This document shows, in pieces, positions 8,808-18,121 of a stretch of DNA of 64,000 bases. Both the position numbers and the translations under genes were made by a program. The stretch is from contig NZ_CP038213.1 of assembly GCF_004526345.1 (NCBI RefSeq), positions 2,666,001 through 2,730,000 on the forward strand, in the 5' to 3' direction. Within the stretch, counting starts at the first letter, position 1. Every line of letters begins with the position of its first letter. This DNA is from Ornithinimicrobium flavum (GTDB lineage Bacteria; Actinomycetota; Actinomycetes; Actinomycetales; Dermatophilaceae). The notes beneath the pieces are model-generated. The model made no database searches and had not been told where the DNA came from. It saw only the letters and a program-made list of their open reading frames with translations.

Positions 8808-9623
8808 GTGCCAGGCTTCGACGACGACCTCCGTCTCGCCCACGTCCTCGCGGACGCGGTCGAGCGCACCGCCCTCGACCTCTTCGGCTCCCTCGGCGCC
8901 GGCACGAGCATCGACCCGCACGGGGTGCTCACCACCGACGCGAGCGCCCGGGTCGAGGAGCTGCTGCGGCACCAGCTGCACCGGACCCGCCCCCGTGACC
9001 GGGTGGAGGGACGGGTCGGTGAGGCCACGGGCCACGGAGACCGCCGGTGGGTGCTGGACGGTCTCGACGGCACCGCCAACTACGTCCGTGGCGTCCCGGT
9101 CTGGGCCACGCTCATCGCGCTGGTGGTCGAGGACGAGGCGGTCCTGGGCCTGGTCGCCGCCCCCTCCCTCTCGCGGCGGTGGTGGGCCGGTCGCGGGTCC
9201 GGCGCGTGGACCGGCCGCACTCTCTCCCGGGCCCGCCGGGTCCACGTCTCGGGGACGGCGGTGCTCGACCACGCGTCGGTGTCCGCCGACGATCTCGGGC
9301 GGTGGCAGGACGGCCCGCTGGGTGCGGGCTTCGCGGAGGTGGCCCGTCGGTCGTGGCGCACCCGGGCGTTCGGGGACTTCTGGAGCCACTGCCTGGTGGC
9401 CGAGGGAGCGGCCGACGTGGCCCTGGCTGCCCCGGTCGACGCCTTGCAGCTGGCGGCTCTCGCCCCGGTCGTGGAGGAGGCGGGCGGACGGTTGACCGAC
9501 GTGCGGGGACGACCGGTCCCCCTGGCGGCCGGCGGCGGGGCCGAGGCTGTGGTCACGAGCAACGGGGTCCTGCACCACGAGGTGCTGGAGGTTCTCGCCG
9601 GGGCTCCGGCGCGGCTGGGCTGA
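8808..9623 (+). CDS. hisN: Inositol monophosphatase-family phosphatase, probable histidinol-phosphatase
   Basis: 271 residues from GTG 8808. The metal ligands of the IMPase superfamily are present: Glu in RVGEATG, the Asp pair in LDGLDGTANY, and Asp in the late APVDALQLA block. The usual Trp before that last Asp is replaced by Val. The sequence RGVPVWATLIAL resembles the HisN branch, which removes phosphate from L-histidinol phosphate. In actinobacteria hisN often follows aroA and rsgA, which supports the call. Other sugar or inositol phosphates remain possible substrates. Confidence 0.82.
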   Translation: MPGFDDDLRLAHVLADAVERTALDLFGSLGAGTSIDPHGVLTTDASARVEELLRHQLHRTRPRDRVEGRVGEATGHGDRRWVLDGLDGTANYVRGVPVWATLIALVVEDEAVLGLVAAPSLSRRWWAGRGSGAWTGRTLSRARRVHVSGTAVLDHASVSADDLGRWQDGPLGAGFAEVARRSWRTRAFGDFWSHCLVAEGAADVALAAPVDALQLAALAPVVEEAGGRLTDVRGRPVPLAAGGGAEAVVTSNGVLHHEVLEVLAGAPARLG

Positions 9624-9632
9624 GCGACGACC

Positions 9633-11020
9633 TCAGCCCTGGGCCCGCGCCACCTGCACCGGCCCCAGCCCCAGGGCCTCCAGTCCTCCCGCGTGCTCCG
9701 GGTCCCCCACGGCGACCACGGTCCACCCCGGCCCGGTGCGGACCTCGTCCCAGGCGGCCGCTGCGCGCTCGGCGCTCAGGTCCTGCAGCTCGGCGAGGGT
9801 GCGGGTGACGGTGGGGGCCGGGTCCAGCCCGTCGCTGACCAGCGAGACGATCTCGTCCGCCACGGCGTCCGCGGTGAGGTAGCGCCCGGGAGCCGTGCGC
9901 GCCACGAAGTCCGCAGCCGCCCGCACCTCCTCGACCTCCAATTCCGAGCCGGGGGTCCGCAGGATCTCCAGCAGCTCGGTGAGCGCGGGGACGGTGACGT
10001 CGGCACGGACGGACCCGCCCACCACGCACAGACCACCCACGGCGCGCGGTCGGAACCCGGCCCGGATGCCGTAGGTGTAGCCGCGCTCCTCCCGCAGCAC
10101 ACGGTCGATCCGCGCATGGGGCGACCCACCCAGCAGCATCGACAGCGCCTGGTAGGTGCCCCAGCCGTGCGGGGTCCGACGGTCCGGCCCCGGGCGCCCG
10201 AGGTAGAGCTCGGTCTGGGTCAGGCCCGGCCGGGGCACGAGGGTGACACCGGCGGCGTCCGGACGCCGCCGGGCCGGCCCGGGCACCCCGCCGGTGCTGT
10301 CGACCCCGCCCAGCCGCCCAGGGACCCCGCGACCAGGCCCACCGGGTCGGGGACGGTGGACAGGTCGCCGACGAGCACGACCGTGCCGCCTGACGGGCCG
10401 AGCTGGGCGTGCCGGGCCCGTAGGTGCTCGGGCGTGAGCCGCCGGACCGTCTCGAGCGTCCCGCCCAGCGGCCGGTGCGGGCGGTCCCGCTGGTCGTAGT
10501 AGGTCCCGATGAACTCCAGGGACGCGCGGACGCCGGGGTCCGCCGCCTCGTGGGCGATGTCGGTCATCCGGTGCCGGACGAGGCGGGCCACCTGGGGGGC
10601 GGGGAACGCGGGCTCGGCCAGGCACTCCGTCACCAGCTCCAGGGCGACCCGCAGGTGGCGGGCCGTGACCTCCGCCCCGATGTGGACACCTCTCTCGCCC
10701 GCGCCGGCCCCGAGGGCGACGCCGTGCCGCTCGAGCAGGTCGGCGAGCTCCTCGTCGGTATGCTGCTCGGTCCCCTCGTCGAGCGCCCTGACCATGAGCA
10801 GGGTCGAGCCCTCGGTGCCGCGCTCCTCCTGGGAGACCGGGGTCGCCAGCGCCACGCGCAGCGAGAGGACGTGCTGCCCGGGCAGGTCGACGGTGAGCAG
10901 CCGCAGCCCGTTGGGCAGCAGGGTGTCCGAGGGGGTCGGGAAGCTCCAGGGGCGCGGCGGGCCGACGGTGGGTCGCGCGGTCACGCGGGGCGCGCGGACG
11001 GGGGTGGGTGGCGTGGTCAC
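9633..11020 (-). CDS. M16-family peptidase-like protein without zinc motif (one frame break)
   Basis: About 462 residues when joined across one break. It shows the M16 fold (LPNGLRLLTVDLPGQH at the start; REERGYTYGIRAGFRP in the C-terminal half, the conserved substrate-grip R/Y region) but lacks the HxxEH zinc motif of its neighbour. In paired bacterial M16 systems one subunit carries zinc and the other is the non-catalytic partner; this gene fits the second role. The frame shifts at the C4 run at 10286-10289, where one extra base restores STAPAGVPGPARRR. GTG 11020 overlaps the stop of the upstream M16 gene, so the two are coupled. Confidence 0.85.
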
Positions 11021-12291
11021 GAGGACTCCTGGGCGCGGTAGAGCAGCGTCGCGGCGCACCCGGGGAGCAGCCAGCGTCGGGCGGCCCCGGCCACGTCCTC
11101 CCCGGTCACCGCACCGACGTCGTCGAGGTGACGGTTCACCTGGTGAGCGTCGGCGTAGGTGAGCACGGCCCGGCCGAGCAGGTCGGCGCGGTCGTCATAC
11201 CCCGCCAGGGCCTCCAGCCACGACCGCTCCGTCTCGGCCCGGGAGGCCTCGAGCTCAGGCTCGGTCGGTCCCTGGTCGGCGAAGGTGCTCAGCTCCTGGG
11301 CCACCGTCAGCTCCACGTCCTCGGGCGCCACCCCCTCGGTGACGTCGAGGACGAGCAGACCGACGGAGGTGCCGTCCCTCAGGCCCAGGGCCGAGGCCGA
11401 GCACCCGCTGGCCGTCTCGTCCTGACGCAGCAGCCTTCGGTGCAGCCGGGAGACGCTGAGGCCGGCCAGGGCGTCCAGGGCCAGCGCGCAGGGGAGGAAC
11501 TCGGGGTCGGTCACCGCCGGCAGCCGGAAGGCGAGGTAGAGGCGGTCGGACGGGACGTCCCCGGTGACGACCTCCCGGACCGCACCGGGCAGGGGACCCA
11601 GCGGGGCCGCCGACCCCGGGCGCGGGGCGGTGGTGTCCTCCAGGTGCCCCAGGTAGCGGGCGGCCAGGTCGAAACCCTCCTCCGGGGAGATGTCGCCCAC
11701 CAGGGACAGGACGGTGGTCGAGGGCCCGTAGTGCGCGCGGTAGAAGTCGTGGACGTCCTGCAGGGTGGCCGCGGCGAGATCCTCCATCGAGCCGATGGTC
11801 GTGTGGTGGTAGGGGTGACCCTCCGGGAACACGGTCCGGCACAGCCGCTCCAGGGCGTCCCCGTAGGGCACGGTGTCGTAGCGCTGGTGCTTCTCCTCCA
11901 CGACCACGTCGCGCTGCACGTCGAGACTCTCCTGCGTCAGGGCCGGGAGCAGGTGGCCGTGGCGGTCCCCCTCCAGCCACAGCGCCAGCTCCAGCGCCCC
12001 GGTGGGCACCGACTCGACGTAGGCGGTGCGGTCGAAGCTCGTCGTGGCGTTGGCCCGCCCGCCGTGGGCCATGAGCGAGGCCATGTGCTCGCCCTCGGCG
12101 ACCAGCTCGCTGCCCTCGAACATGAGGTGCTCGAAGAGGTGGGCCAGGCCGGTGCGGCCCGGCTGCTCGTGCCTGGAGCCCACGTCGACCCACAGGCTGA
12201 CGGAGACGGTGGGCACGGCGCGGTCCTCGCTGACGACGACCCGCAGCCCGTTGTCGAGCGTCGTGGTGGAGATGGGGTAGTCCAGCGGCAT
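11017..12291 (-). CDS. M16-family zinc metallopeptidase (catalytic subunit)
   Basis: About 424 residues from ATG 12291 (MPLDYPISTTTLDNG). The inverted zinc motif HLFEHLMFEG (about residue 45) gives His-x2-Glu-His, and a Glu about 75 residues later (VVEEKHQRYD) is the likely third ligand. The C-terminal half carries the second M16 repeat. The family degrades peptides inside a clam-shell chamber, often as heterodimers. It overlaps the zinc-less M16 gene downstream, supporting a two-subunit enzyme. An in-frame ATG further upstream (12360) exists but precedes no conserved sequence. Confidence 0.9.
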   Translation of the reverse strand: MPLDYPISTTTLDNGLRVVVSEDRAVPTVSVSLWVDVGSRHEQPGRTGLAHLFEHLMFEGSELVAEGEHMASLMAHGGRANATTSFDRTAYVESVPTGALELALWLEGDRHGHLLPALTQESLDVQRDVVVEEKHQRYDTVPYGDALERLCRTVFPEGHPYHHTTIGSMEDLAAATLQDVHDFYRAHYGPSTTVLSLVGDISPEEGFDLAARYLGHLEDTTAPRPGSAAPLGPLPGAVREVVTGDVPSDRLYLAFRLPAVTDPEFLPCALALDALAGLSVSRLHRRLLRQDETASGCSASALGLRDGTSVGLLVLDVTEGVAPEDVELTVAQELSTFADQGPTEPELEASRAETERSWLEALAGYDDRADLLGRAVLTYADAHQVNRHLDDVGAVTGEDVAGAARRWLLPGCAATLLYRAQESS

Positions 12292-12372
12292 AGGCGCACC
12301 AGCATAGGTGGCCCGAGGGGCCCCCTCTGCCCGGTCCGGTCCGCGGGATGGGACCGGCACGCACGACGAAGA

Positions 12373-12392
12373 CCCGGACCGTGCGGTCCGGG
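12373..12392 (-). terminator. Hairpin downstream of tRNA-fMet
   Basis: CCCGGACC at 12373-12380 pairs perfectly with GGTCCGGG at 12385-12392 around a four-base loop. It lies 28 bases past the 3' end of the tRNA and in front of the first M16 gene. Only a weak T-rich tail (TCTTCGTCGT) follows. Confidence 0.6.
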
Positions 12393-12420
12393 CCTTCGCC
12401 TCGCGCTGACGCGATCTGTG

Positions 12421-12494
12421 TAGCGGGGGCAGGATTTGAACCTGCGACCTCCGGGTTATGAGCCCGGCGAGCTACCGAGCTGCTCCACCCCGCG
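12421..12494 (-). tRNA. Initiator tRNA-fMet (CAU)
   Basis: A 74-base cloverleaf read on the minus strand. The acceptor stem starts CGCGGGG with an unpaired C1:U72, the hallmark of initiator tRNAs. The anticodon stem has three G:C pairs (GGGCTCATAACCC) around CAT. The T-arm has GGTTCAAATCC. The CCA end is not encoded. A promoter-like TTGGAG, 18 bases, TAAGGT lies just upstream. Confidence 0.96.
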
Positions 12495-12510
12495 TCGTTG
12501 CGACTCGTCT

Positions 12511-12540
12511 ACCTTACGTCACGGGGTGGGGAGCCTCCAA
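12511..12540 (-). promoter_or_regulatory. Candidate promoter of tRNA-fMet
   Basis: On the minus strand TTGGAG (12540-12535) and TAAGGT (12516-12511) are separated by 18 bases, a vegetative sigma factor layout. The implied start is about 10 bases before the mature tRNA 5' end. Confidence 0.5.
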
Positions 12541-12558
12541 ATCCGGCCGGGTCCGGGC

Positions 12559-15500
12559 TCACGGCTCCTGCGTCTGGGTGGCCCCGTCGGTGCCGCCGCC
12601 CACGTCGACCGACCCACCACCGGGGCTGGCCTCCACGGCCCGCTCGATGGCCTGCTGCAGCTGCTCCTGGGCCTGCCCGTAGGCCTCCCAGTCTCCGCTC
12701 TCCAGCGCCCGCTGCCCGGCGTCGTAGGCCTCCTGGACCTCCGCGATCGCCTCCGCCAGCTCGGTCTCGGGGTCGGCGGGTTCCGTCGGGTCAGCCGCGC
12801 CGTCGGCGCCCGGCTCGCCGGCATCGCCCGCGTCCCCGGCCGTCGCCCCCGAGTCACCGCCGAAGAGCTCGTCGAGTGCGCCGTCCAGGGTGTCGGACCA
12901 GGCCAGCTCGTTGCCGAAGGCGACGACGACCACGCGCTGGAGGGGGTAGGCCGAGCCGCTGCGGGCCTGGACGTAGATGGGCTCGACGTAGAGCAGGCCG
13001 TCCCCGACCGGCAGCGTGAGCAGGTTGCCGACGATCACGTCCGAGCCCTGCTGCCGGTTGAGCGACAGGAACTGCGACAGCGTCTGCTGGAAGGCCTGCG
13101 AGCTCTCCGGCGAGGACTCGATGTCGTTCTGGAACTGGCCGGGACCACGGACCGTGGTGTCGCGCGGCAGGGCCAGCATCCGCAGCGTGCCGTACCCCTC
13201 CCTGCGCTCCCCCGCCTGATCACCGGCGTTGGCGTCGACGGCGAGGTAGCCGGTGAGGTTCTGCCGGCCTGTGCCGCGCGGGATGTAGGTGGTGGTGAGG
13301 CTGAACTGCGGGTCATCCTGACCGGGCATCGCGATCGAGAGGTAGAACGGCGGCATGTCCGGTGGGGGGTCGCCGGCAGCGCCCGGGTCCTCGGAGGTGC
13401 GCCAGAAGTCCTGCCCGGTGAAGAAGGCCGTCGCGTCCTGGACGTGGTAGCGCGACAGGATCTCCCGCTGCACCTTGAACAGGTCCTCGGGGTAGCGCAG
13501 GTGGGACATCAGCTCCGCGCTGATCTCGGACATCGGCTCCAGGCTCTGGTCGAAGGCCTGCGCCCACGCCCGGAGCACGGGGTCCTCCTCGTCCCAGGTG
13601 TAGAGACGCACCGTGCCGTCGGCGGCGTCGACCGTGGCCTTGACGGAGTTGCGGATGTAGTTGACCCGACCGCCACCGATGGTCTGGATGTTCTGAGCCG
13701 TCTGCAGCGAGTCGAAGGTGGCCTCCCCGAGGTCCTCCATCTGGCTGTACGGGTATCGGTCGCTCACGGTGTAGCCGTCGACGATCCACTGGACCCGGCC
13801 GTCGACGACGGCGGGGTAGGGGTTGCCGTCCAGCCGCAGCCACGGCGCCACCCGCTCGACCCGCTCCCGCGGGTTGCGGTGGTCCAGGATGACCGACTCG
13901 GGGTTGACGGAGTCCGACAGCAGGATGTTCACCTCGCGGTACTTCAGCGCGTAGGCGAGCCGGCGCAGCGGGCTGCCCATGGGCACCCCACCCTCCCCGG
14001 CGTAGGTGTTGCGCACCTCGCCGGTGCCGCTGCCCGAGGCGGGGTAGTCGAGCTCGCGATCGTCCCCGGGGCCACCGACGATGGAGTACTCGGGCGAGTT
14101 CTCGCCGAAGTAGATACGCGGCTCGTACTCCCCCAGCCCACCCACGGGCGGGATGTTGCGCTCGTAGAAGATGGGCTCGCCCTCGCCGGAGCGGCGGTTG
14201 CCGTAGGCGGCGACGACACCGAAGCCGTGGGTGTAGACCGTGTGGTCGTTGACCCAGTTGCGCTGGTCGTCCGGGATGCCGTCCAGGTTCAGCTCGCGCA
14301 CCGCGATGACGGTGTCCACCATCTCGCCGTCCACCTCATAGCTGCCCACGTCGAGGGCCTCGGGGAACTGGTAGTAGCCCCTGACGCCCTGGAGCTGGCG
14401 GAAGGTCGGGGAGACCACGGACGGGTCGACGATGCGGATGCCGGGGATGGTGGCGGCGTCGGCGCGGAGCTGGCCCGGCTCGACCTCGATCCGGGGGTCG
14501 TAGTCGATCTTCTCCATCGCGTCGAGCCCGTAGGCGCTCAGCGTGCTGTCGATGGCGCGCTGGATGAAGGGGGTCTCCAGCTGGGCCTCCGACGGCCGCA
14601 CGCGCAGCGACTGGACCAGCGAGGGGTAGGCACCACCGAGGAGCAGGGCCACGACCACGAGGCCGACGAGCCCGATGACGGGCAGCCGGAAGGAGCGGGT
14701 CCAGATCGTGGCCAGGAAGAAGGCCGCGCACAGCAGGGCCGCGACGGCCAGGATGCTGCGGGTGGGGAGCAGCGCGTTGACGTCGGTGTACGTCATGCCC
14801 GTGATGCGCTGGTGCTGGGTCATCGACAGGGTGTACCGCTCCACCCAGTAGCCGGCGGCGCGGACCACGAGCAGGAGGGCCAGCAGGACCGACAGGTGGA
14901 TCCGGGCCGCGGTGGTGGTGCGCGCGCCACGCGTCTGCGCCTGCAGCTGGAGACCGCCGTAGATGTAGTGCGTGAGCAGGGCACCGATCAGGCTCAGGCC
15001 CAGGACCAGGGTGGCGAAGGAGACGAGCATCTGCCAGAACGGCAGGCTGAAGACGAAGAACCCGATGTCGATGCCGAAGTGGGGGTCGACCTGCCCGAAG
15101 GGCTGCCGGTTGAGGAAGAGGAGCACGGTCTGCCACTGCGCCGCCGCAGCGGTCCCGGCGAACAGGCCCAGGACGGCCGGCACGGCGATGAAGACCAGCT
15201 TGCGCACGGGGTCGAGGGCGCTGCGGTAGCGGTCGAGCGCCGCCTGCTCCGGCGTGCTGGGGGCGTAGATCGGCCGGTGCCTCCAGGCCAGCCAGAGGCC
15301 TGACCAGACGACGAGGCCGGTCAGGAGGGCGGCACCGGCGAACAGCGCGGTCTGCGCCAGCAGCCGGGTGACGAGCACGGAGCGGAAGTCGAGGGAGTCG
15401 TACCAGAGGAACTCGGTCCACAGGGTCGCGCCCCAGGCCAGCAGACTGAGCAGGACGCCGACCACGACCAGGGTGGGGATCAGCCGGCCCCGCGGCACCC

Positions 15501-15723
15501 CACCGCCGGGACGGCCCGGGCCGCCGGTGCGGGAGGCGCCCCGGCCCGGACCACCGGGGCCACGGCCCGCTCCCTGCCCGCCGAACGGGCCGCCCGCCCC
15601 GAACGGGCCGAACGGCCCGGCGCCACCGCCTCCACCCCGCGCGGGACCCCCAGCGCCCTCTCCCCCCTGGGGAGTGCCGGACTCGTCCGGGTCGGGGCGG
15701 GGGTCGGGGTCGCGGTCACTCAC
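12559..15723 (-). CDS. UPF0182 family large membrane protein
   Basis: 1054 residues, matching the actinobacterial UPF0182 family (Rv3193c-like). It has a Gly/Pro-rich N-terminal tail of about 80 residues, seven predicted membrane segments between about 85 and 370 (for example LIPTLVVVGVLLSLLAWG), a large soluble domain, and an acidic Ala/Glu-rich C-terminus. Function is not established in the family. It is followed by the initiator tRNA and faces the PPA1309 gene. The long frame visible on the opposite strand is only the shadow of this gene. Confidence 0.93.
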   Translation of the reverse strand: MSDRDPDPRPDPDESGTPQGGEGAGGPARGGGGGAGPFGPFGAGGPFGGQGAGRGPGGPGRGASRTGGPGRPGGGVPRGRLIPTLVVVGVLLSLLAWGATLWTEFLWYDSLDFRSVLVTRLLAQTALFAGAALLTGLVVWSGLWLAWRHRPIYAPSTPEQAALDRYRSALDPVRKLVFIAVPAVLGLFAGTAAAAQWQTVLLFLNRQPFGQVDPHFGIDIGFFVFSLPFWQMLVSFATLVLGLSLIGALLTHYIYGGLQLQAQTRGARTTTAARIHLSVLLALLLVVRAAGYWVERYTLSMTQHQRITGMTYTDVNALLPTRSILAVAALLCAAFFLATIWTRSFRLPVIGLVGLVVVALLLGGAYPSLVQSLRVRPSEAQLETPFIQRAIDSTLSAYGLDAMEKIDYDPRIEVEPGQLRADAATIPGIRIVDPSVVSPTFRQLQGVRGYYQFPEALDVGSYEVDGEMVDTVIAVRELNLDGIPDDQRNWVNDHTVYTHGFGVVAAYGNRRSGEGEPIFYERNIPPVGGLGEYEPRIYFGENSPEYSIVGGPGDDRELDYPASGSGTGEVRNTYAGEGGVPMGSPLRRLAYALKYREVNILLSDSVNPESVILDHRNPRERVERVAPWLRLDGNPYPAVVDGRVQWIVDGYTVSDRYPYSQMEDLGEATFDSLQTAQNIQTIGGGRVNYIRNSVKATVDAADGTVRLYTWDEEDPVLRAWAQAFDQSLEPMSEISAELMSHLRYPEDLFKVQREILSRYHVQDATAFFTGQDFWRTSEDPGAAGDPPPDMPPFYLSIAMPGQDDPQFSLTTTYIPRGTGRQNLTGYLAVDANAGDQAGERREGYGTLRMLALPRDTTVRGPGQFQNDIESSPESSQAFQQTLSQFLSLNRQQGSDVIVGNLLTLPVGDGLLYVEPIYVQARSGSAYPLQRVVVVAFGNELAWSDTLDGALDELFGGDSGATAGDAGDAGEPGADGAADPTEPADPETELAEAIAEVQEAYDAGQRALESGDWEAYGQAQEQLQQAIERAVEASPGGGSVDVGGGTDGATQTQEP

Positions 15724-15786
15724 CGTGCCAGCCTAACCGGCGGGACTGGATGGTCCGACCCTCGCCCCGGGTGGCAGCATGGGGCG

Positions 15787-16335
15787 GTGCCCGAGACGCC
15801 AGACCCGACCGATGCCACCGCACCCTCCGCCGACGACCCGTTCCTGCGGGCGGCCGTCGACACCGAGCAGCACGTCGCTCGCGCCGGATGGGACCAGCCC
15901 CCTCGACTCTTCGCCCTGGTCCGGACCGCCCGGCTCCGCGAGCGCGAGCCCGGCCTGGTCGGGGACCTCGGCTCCGGTGACGGCTACACGGCGATCGAGC
16001 AGGAGGGTCTGCCCCCGACCTCCGACCTGGAGTCCCTCCTGGGCCGGATGGCCTGGCCGGAGGAGGTGGACGGCGTGGCGCTCGCGGTCGAACGGATCGT
16101 CGTGCCGCCCGAGGCCGAGCGGGAGCTGCCGGACGACCCGCGCGAGGCGACCGACCGGTTGGCGGCCCACCCCCTGCGCAAGGACGTCCGCCTGCTGGCA
16201 GCCTGCCTGCGCGACGGGCGGAGCACGTGCCTGCTGCGCCAGCGTGACCACGACAGCGACGACGCGGTGGCCGTGGGGCAGGACATCGCCCCGGGCCTGA
16301 CGCACGCGCTGGCCCTGACGCTGGTCGGGGACTAG
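15787..16335 (+). CDS. PPA1309 family protein
   Basis: 182 residues from GTG 15787. The blocks LFALVRTARLRE, WPEEVDGVALAVERIVVPP and the end LTHALALTLVGD match a conserved actinobacterial family of unknown function usually called PPA1309. It has no membrane segment or catalytic motif I recognise. It is regularly found between UPF0182 and the PDZ/S16 protease gene, as here. Confidence 0.8.
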   Translation: MPETPDPTDATAPSADDPFLRAAVDTEQHVARAGWDQPPRLFALVRTARLREREPGLVGDLGSGDGYTAIEQEGLPPTSDLESLLGRMAWPEEVDGVALAVERIVVPPEAERELPDDPREATDRLAAHPLRKDVRLLAACLRDGRSTCLLRQRDHDSDDAVAVGQDIAPGLTHALALTLVGD

Positions 16336-16358
16336 CTCCTAGGCCCTGCGCCGAGCCG

Positions 16359-17489
16359 TCAGCCGGTGCTGGTCGCCCCGTCCTCCAGGACCTGCTCGCA
16401 GGTCGGCAGGTCCGCGCCCGTGAGGTCGTCGGTGCTCGCCGCCAGCTCCAGGACCTCCACGGCCTGCTCGAAGGTGCTCACCGCGGCGACCGGCAGACCC
16501 CGGGGAGCGGCGTCCACGACCTCGCCGCAGTTGTCGCTCGGGGCGAGGAAGAGGGAGGCCCCGGCCTCGTGGGCGGCATACATCTTCTGCGTGATGCCGC
16601 CGATGCCCCCCACCGAGCCCGAGCCCGAGATGGTGCCCGTGCCGGCGACGGACAGCCCCCCGGTGAGGGGCCCCGGGGTCACCTGGTCGTAGACGGCCAG
16701 GGAGAACATGAGGCCGGCGCTGGGCCCGCCGACGTTGCCGGCGTCGATCGAGACCTCGTAGGGCAGGTCGTAGCGGGGGGCCAGGTAGACGCCGACGATG
16801 GTGCGTCCGGTGTCCTCGTCCTCGGTCGTCGGCACCTCGATGGTCAGCTCCTCCTCCTCGCGCAGGAGGGTCATCGGCACGCTCTCGCCCGGCTCCACCT
16901 CCTGGAGGCGGTCCTGGACGGCCCGGGCGTCCGCCATGGGCTCGCCGTCGATCCGCAGGATCTGGTCGTCGACGTGCAGGACCCCGTCCGCCGGGGCGTC
17001 CACGATGACCTGGGCCACGACGATGTCCTCGGGGATCTCGATGCCGGTGGCCCGGAGCGCGACGACCGCGGCGTCCTGCTGGGAGTGCTGCATGAGCTCG
17101 GTGTTCTGCTCGCGCACCTGCTCGGCCGTGACGTCCTCCGGGAAGACCTCCTCGCGAGGGACGACGGTGGACGCGGGGTCCAGCTCCGCACGCAGCCACT
17201 CCCAGGCGCTCAGGTCGTCACCCGGACCGCCGTCCAGGTTGATCGTGGTGAACCACAGGTGGCCCTCCGTCGGGTAGGTCTCCAGCTCCTCGTCGAGGCT
17301 GACGATGCGACGTTCCTCGCCGATCTCCCCCAGGGTGTCGTAGACCGGGCCCGGCTTGTAGACGACCCGGTCGACGGAGACCAGCTCCAGGGCGGACCCC
17401 GCGAGCAGCGCGACGGCCACGGTCGCCAGCACCGCGCCGGTACGGACGCCGATCCGCGTGTGCGGGGGCCTGACGCGGCGCTCGGTCAC
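16359..17489 (-). CDS. Membrane-anchored PDZ-S16 (Lon-type) protease, YlbL-like
   Basis: 376 residues from GTG 17489. One membrane anchor (about residues 20-40), a PDZ domain in the middle (VDAPADGVLHVDDQILRIDG), and a C-terminal Lon protease domain. The catalytic Ser is in GGPSAGLMFSL and the Lys in GGITQKMYAAH. Relatives include Bacillus YlbL and mycobacterial Rv3194c, thought to cleave membrane or extracytoplasmic proteins. The start overlaps the moaE stop (GTGA). The domain order is intact and the length normal. Confidence 0.93.
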   Translation of the reverse strand: MTERRVRPPHTRIGVRTGAVLATVAVALLAGSALELVSVDRVVYKPGPVYDTLGEIGEERRIVSLDEELETYPTEGHLWFTTINLDGGPGDDLSAWEWLRAELDPASTVVPREEVFPEDVTAEQVREQNTELMQHSQQDAAVVALRATGIEIPEDIVVAQVIVDAPADGVLHVDDQILRIDGEPMADARAVQDRLQEVEPGESVPMTLLREEEELTIEVPTTEDEDTGRTIVGVYLAPRYDLPYEVSIDAGNVGGPSAGLMFSLAVYDQVTPGPLTGGLSVAGTGTISGSGSVGGIGGITQKMYAAHEAGASLFLAPSDNCGEVVDAAPRGLPVAAVSTFEQAVEVLELAASTDDLTGADLPTCEQVLEDGATSTG

Positions 17490-17914
17490 AGGCCCACCCA
17501 CTGGGCCTCGCCGTCGCTGAACGCCTGGTGCTTCCAGATGGGCACCTGCGCCTTGAGCTCCTCGATCAGCCGGCGGGCGGCCGCGAAGGCCTCGGCCCGG
17601 TGCTCGGCCGAGACCGCACAGACCACGGCGAGATCACCGACGGCCAGGTCCCCGACGCGGTGCACGGCATACACCCCGTGGACCTCGTCCTCGCGGGAGA
17701 CCGACTGCGCGATCCGCTCCAGCTGCGCGGAGGCCTCGGGGTGCGCGGAGTAGGTGAGCCGGGTCACGCCCTCCCGCTCGCCGTCGTGCTCCCGCACGGT
17801 GCCGACGAAGAGCGCCACCGCACCGGCCCGGGGGTGCTGCACGGCGGCCAGGGCCTCGTCCACCGACAGCGGACGATCGCGGACGTCGACGACGATCGGC
17901 TGGGGCTCGCTCAC
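17486..17914 (-). CDS. moaE: Molybdopterin synthase catalytic subunit MoaE
   Basis: 142 residues from GTG 17914 (an in-frame ATG at 17932 would add six). The family blocks GAVALFVGTVREHDG, YSAHPEASAQL, VYAVHRVGDLAVGD and VPIWKHQAF, with the active-site Lys region, are all present. With MoaD it adds two sulfurs to cyclic pyranopterin monophosphate to make molybdopterin. No moaD or other moa gene is in the window. No molybdenum-cofactor riboswitch is visible upstream. It is coupled to the PDZ/S16 protease gene. Confidence 0.93.
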   Translation of the reverse strand: MSEPQPIVVDVRDRPLSVDEALAAVQHPRAGAVALFVGTVREHDGEREGVTRLTYSAHPEASAQLERIAQSVSREDEVHGVYAVHRVGDLAVGDLAVVCAVSAEHRAEAFAAARRLIEELKAQVPIWKHQAFSDGEAQWVGL

Positions 17915-18021
17915 CGCGACATCATGCCCCATCCCCGCTGGGAACCGGCTGGGACACTCCTTGGCCCCGGCCCCTGAGGCCCGAGTGCGTTCCACCGGCG
18001 CCGGCCCGCTCGACGGCTCCC

Positions 18022-18047
18022 GGAACGCACGGGGCTCCGCCGTTGTT
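18022..18047 (+). promoter_or_regulatory. Candidate ECF-sigma promoter before the zincin-like gene
   Basis: GGAAC (18022-18026) is followed after 18 bases by GTT (18045-18047). This fits the GGAA-C/T, 18, GTT pattern of SigR/SigH or SigE promoters. The next start codon is 74 bases downstream. Single-site matches occur by chance in GC-rich DNA, so this is tentative. Confidence 0.4.
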
Positions 18048-18121
18048 GTCCCGGGGGAAGATCCCTGTGCCCACCTCGTGGGAGGCTGGGACCCCACCGC
18101 CCGACCTGGAAGGAAGACCTC

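Noticed and set aside
12436..15303. Long open frame on the plus strand opposite UPF0182
   Set aside because: A codon-bias shadow; it also runs through the tRNA gene, and its composition (Val/Gly/Arg/Asp repeats) is that of antisense frames.
17915..18020. Molybdenum-cofactor riboswitch upstream of moaE
   Set aside because: The gap shows no matching stems, and no other moa gene is nearby.
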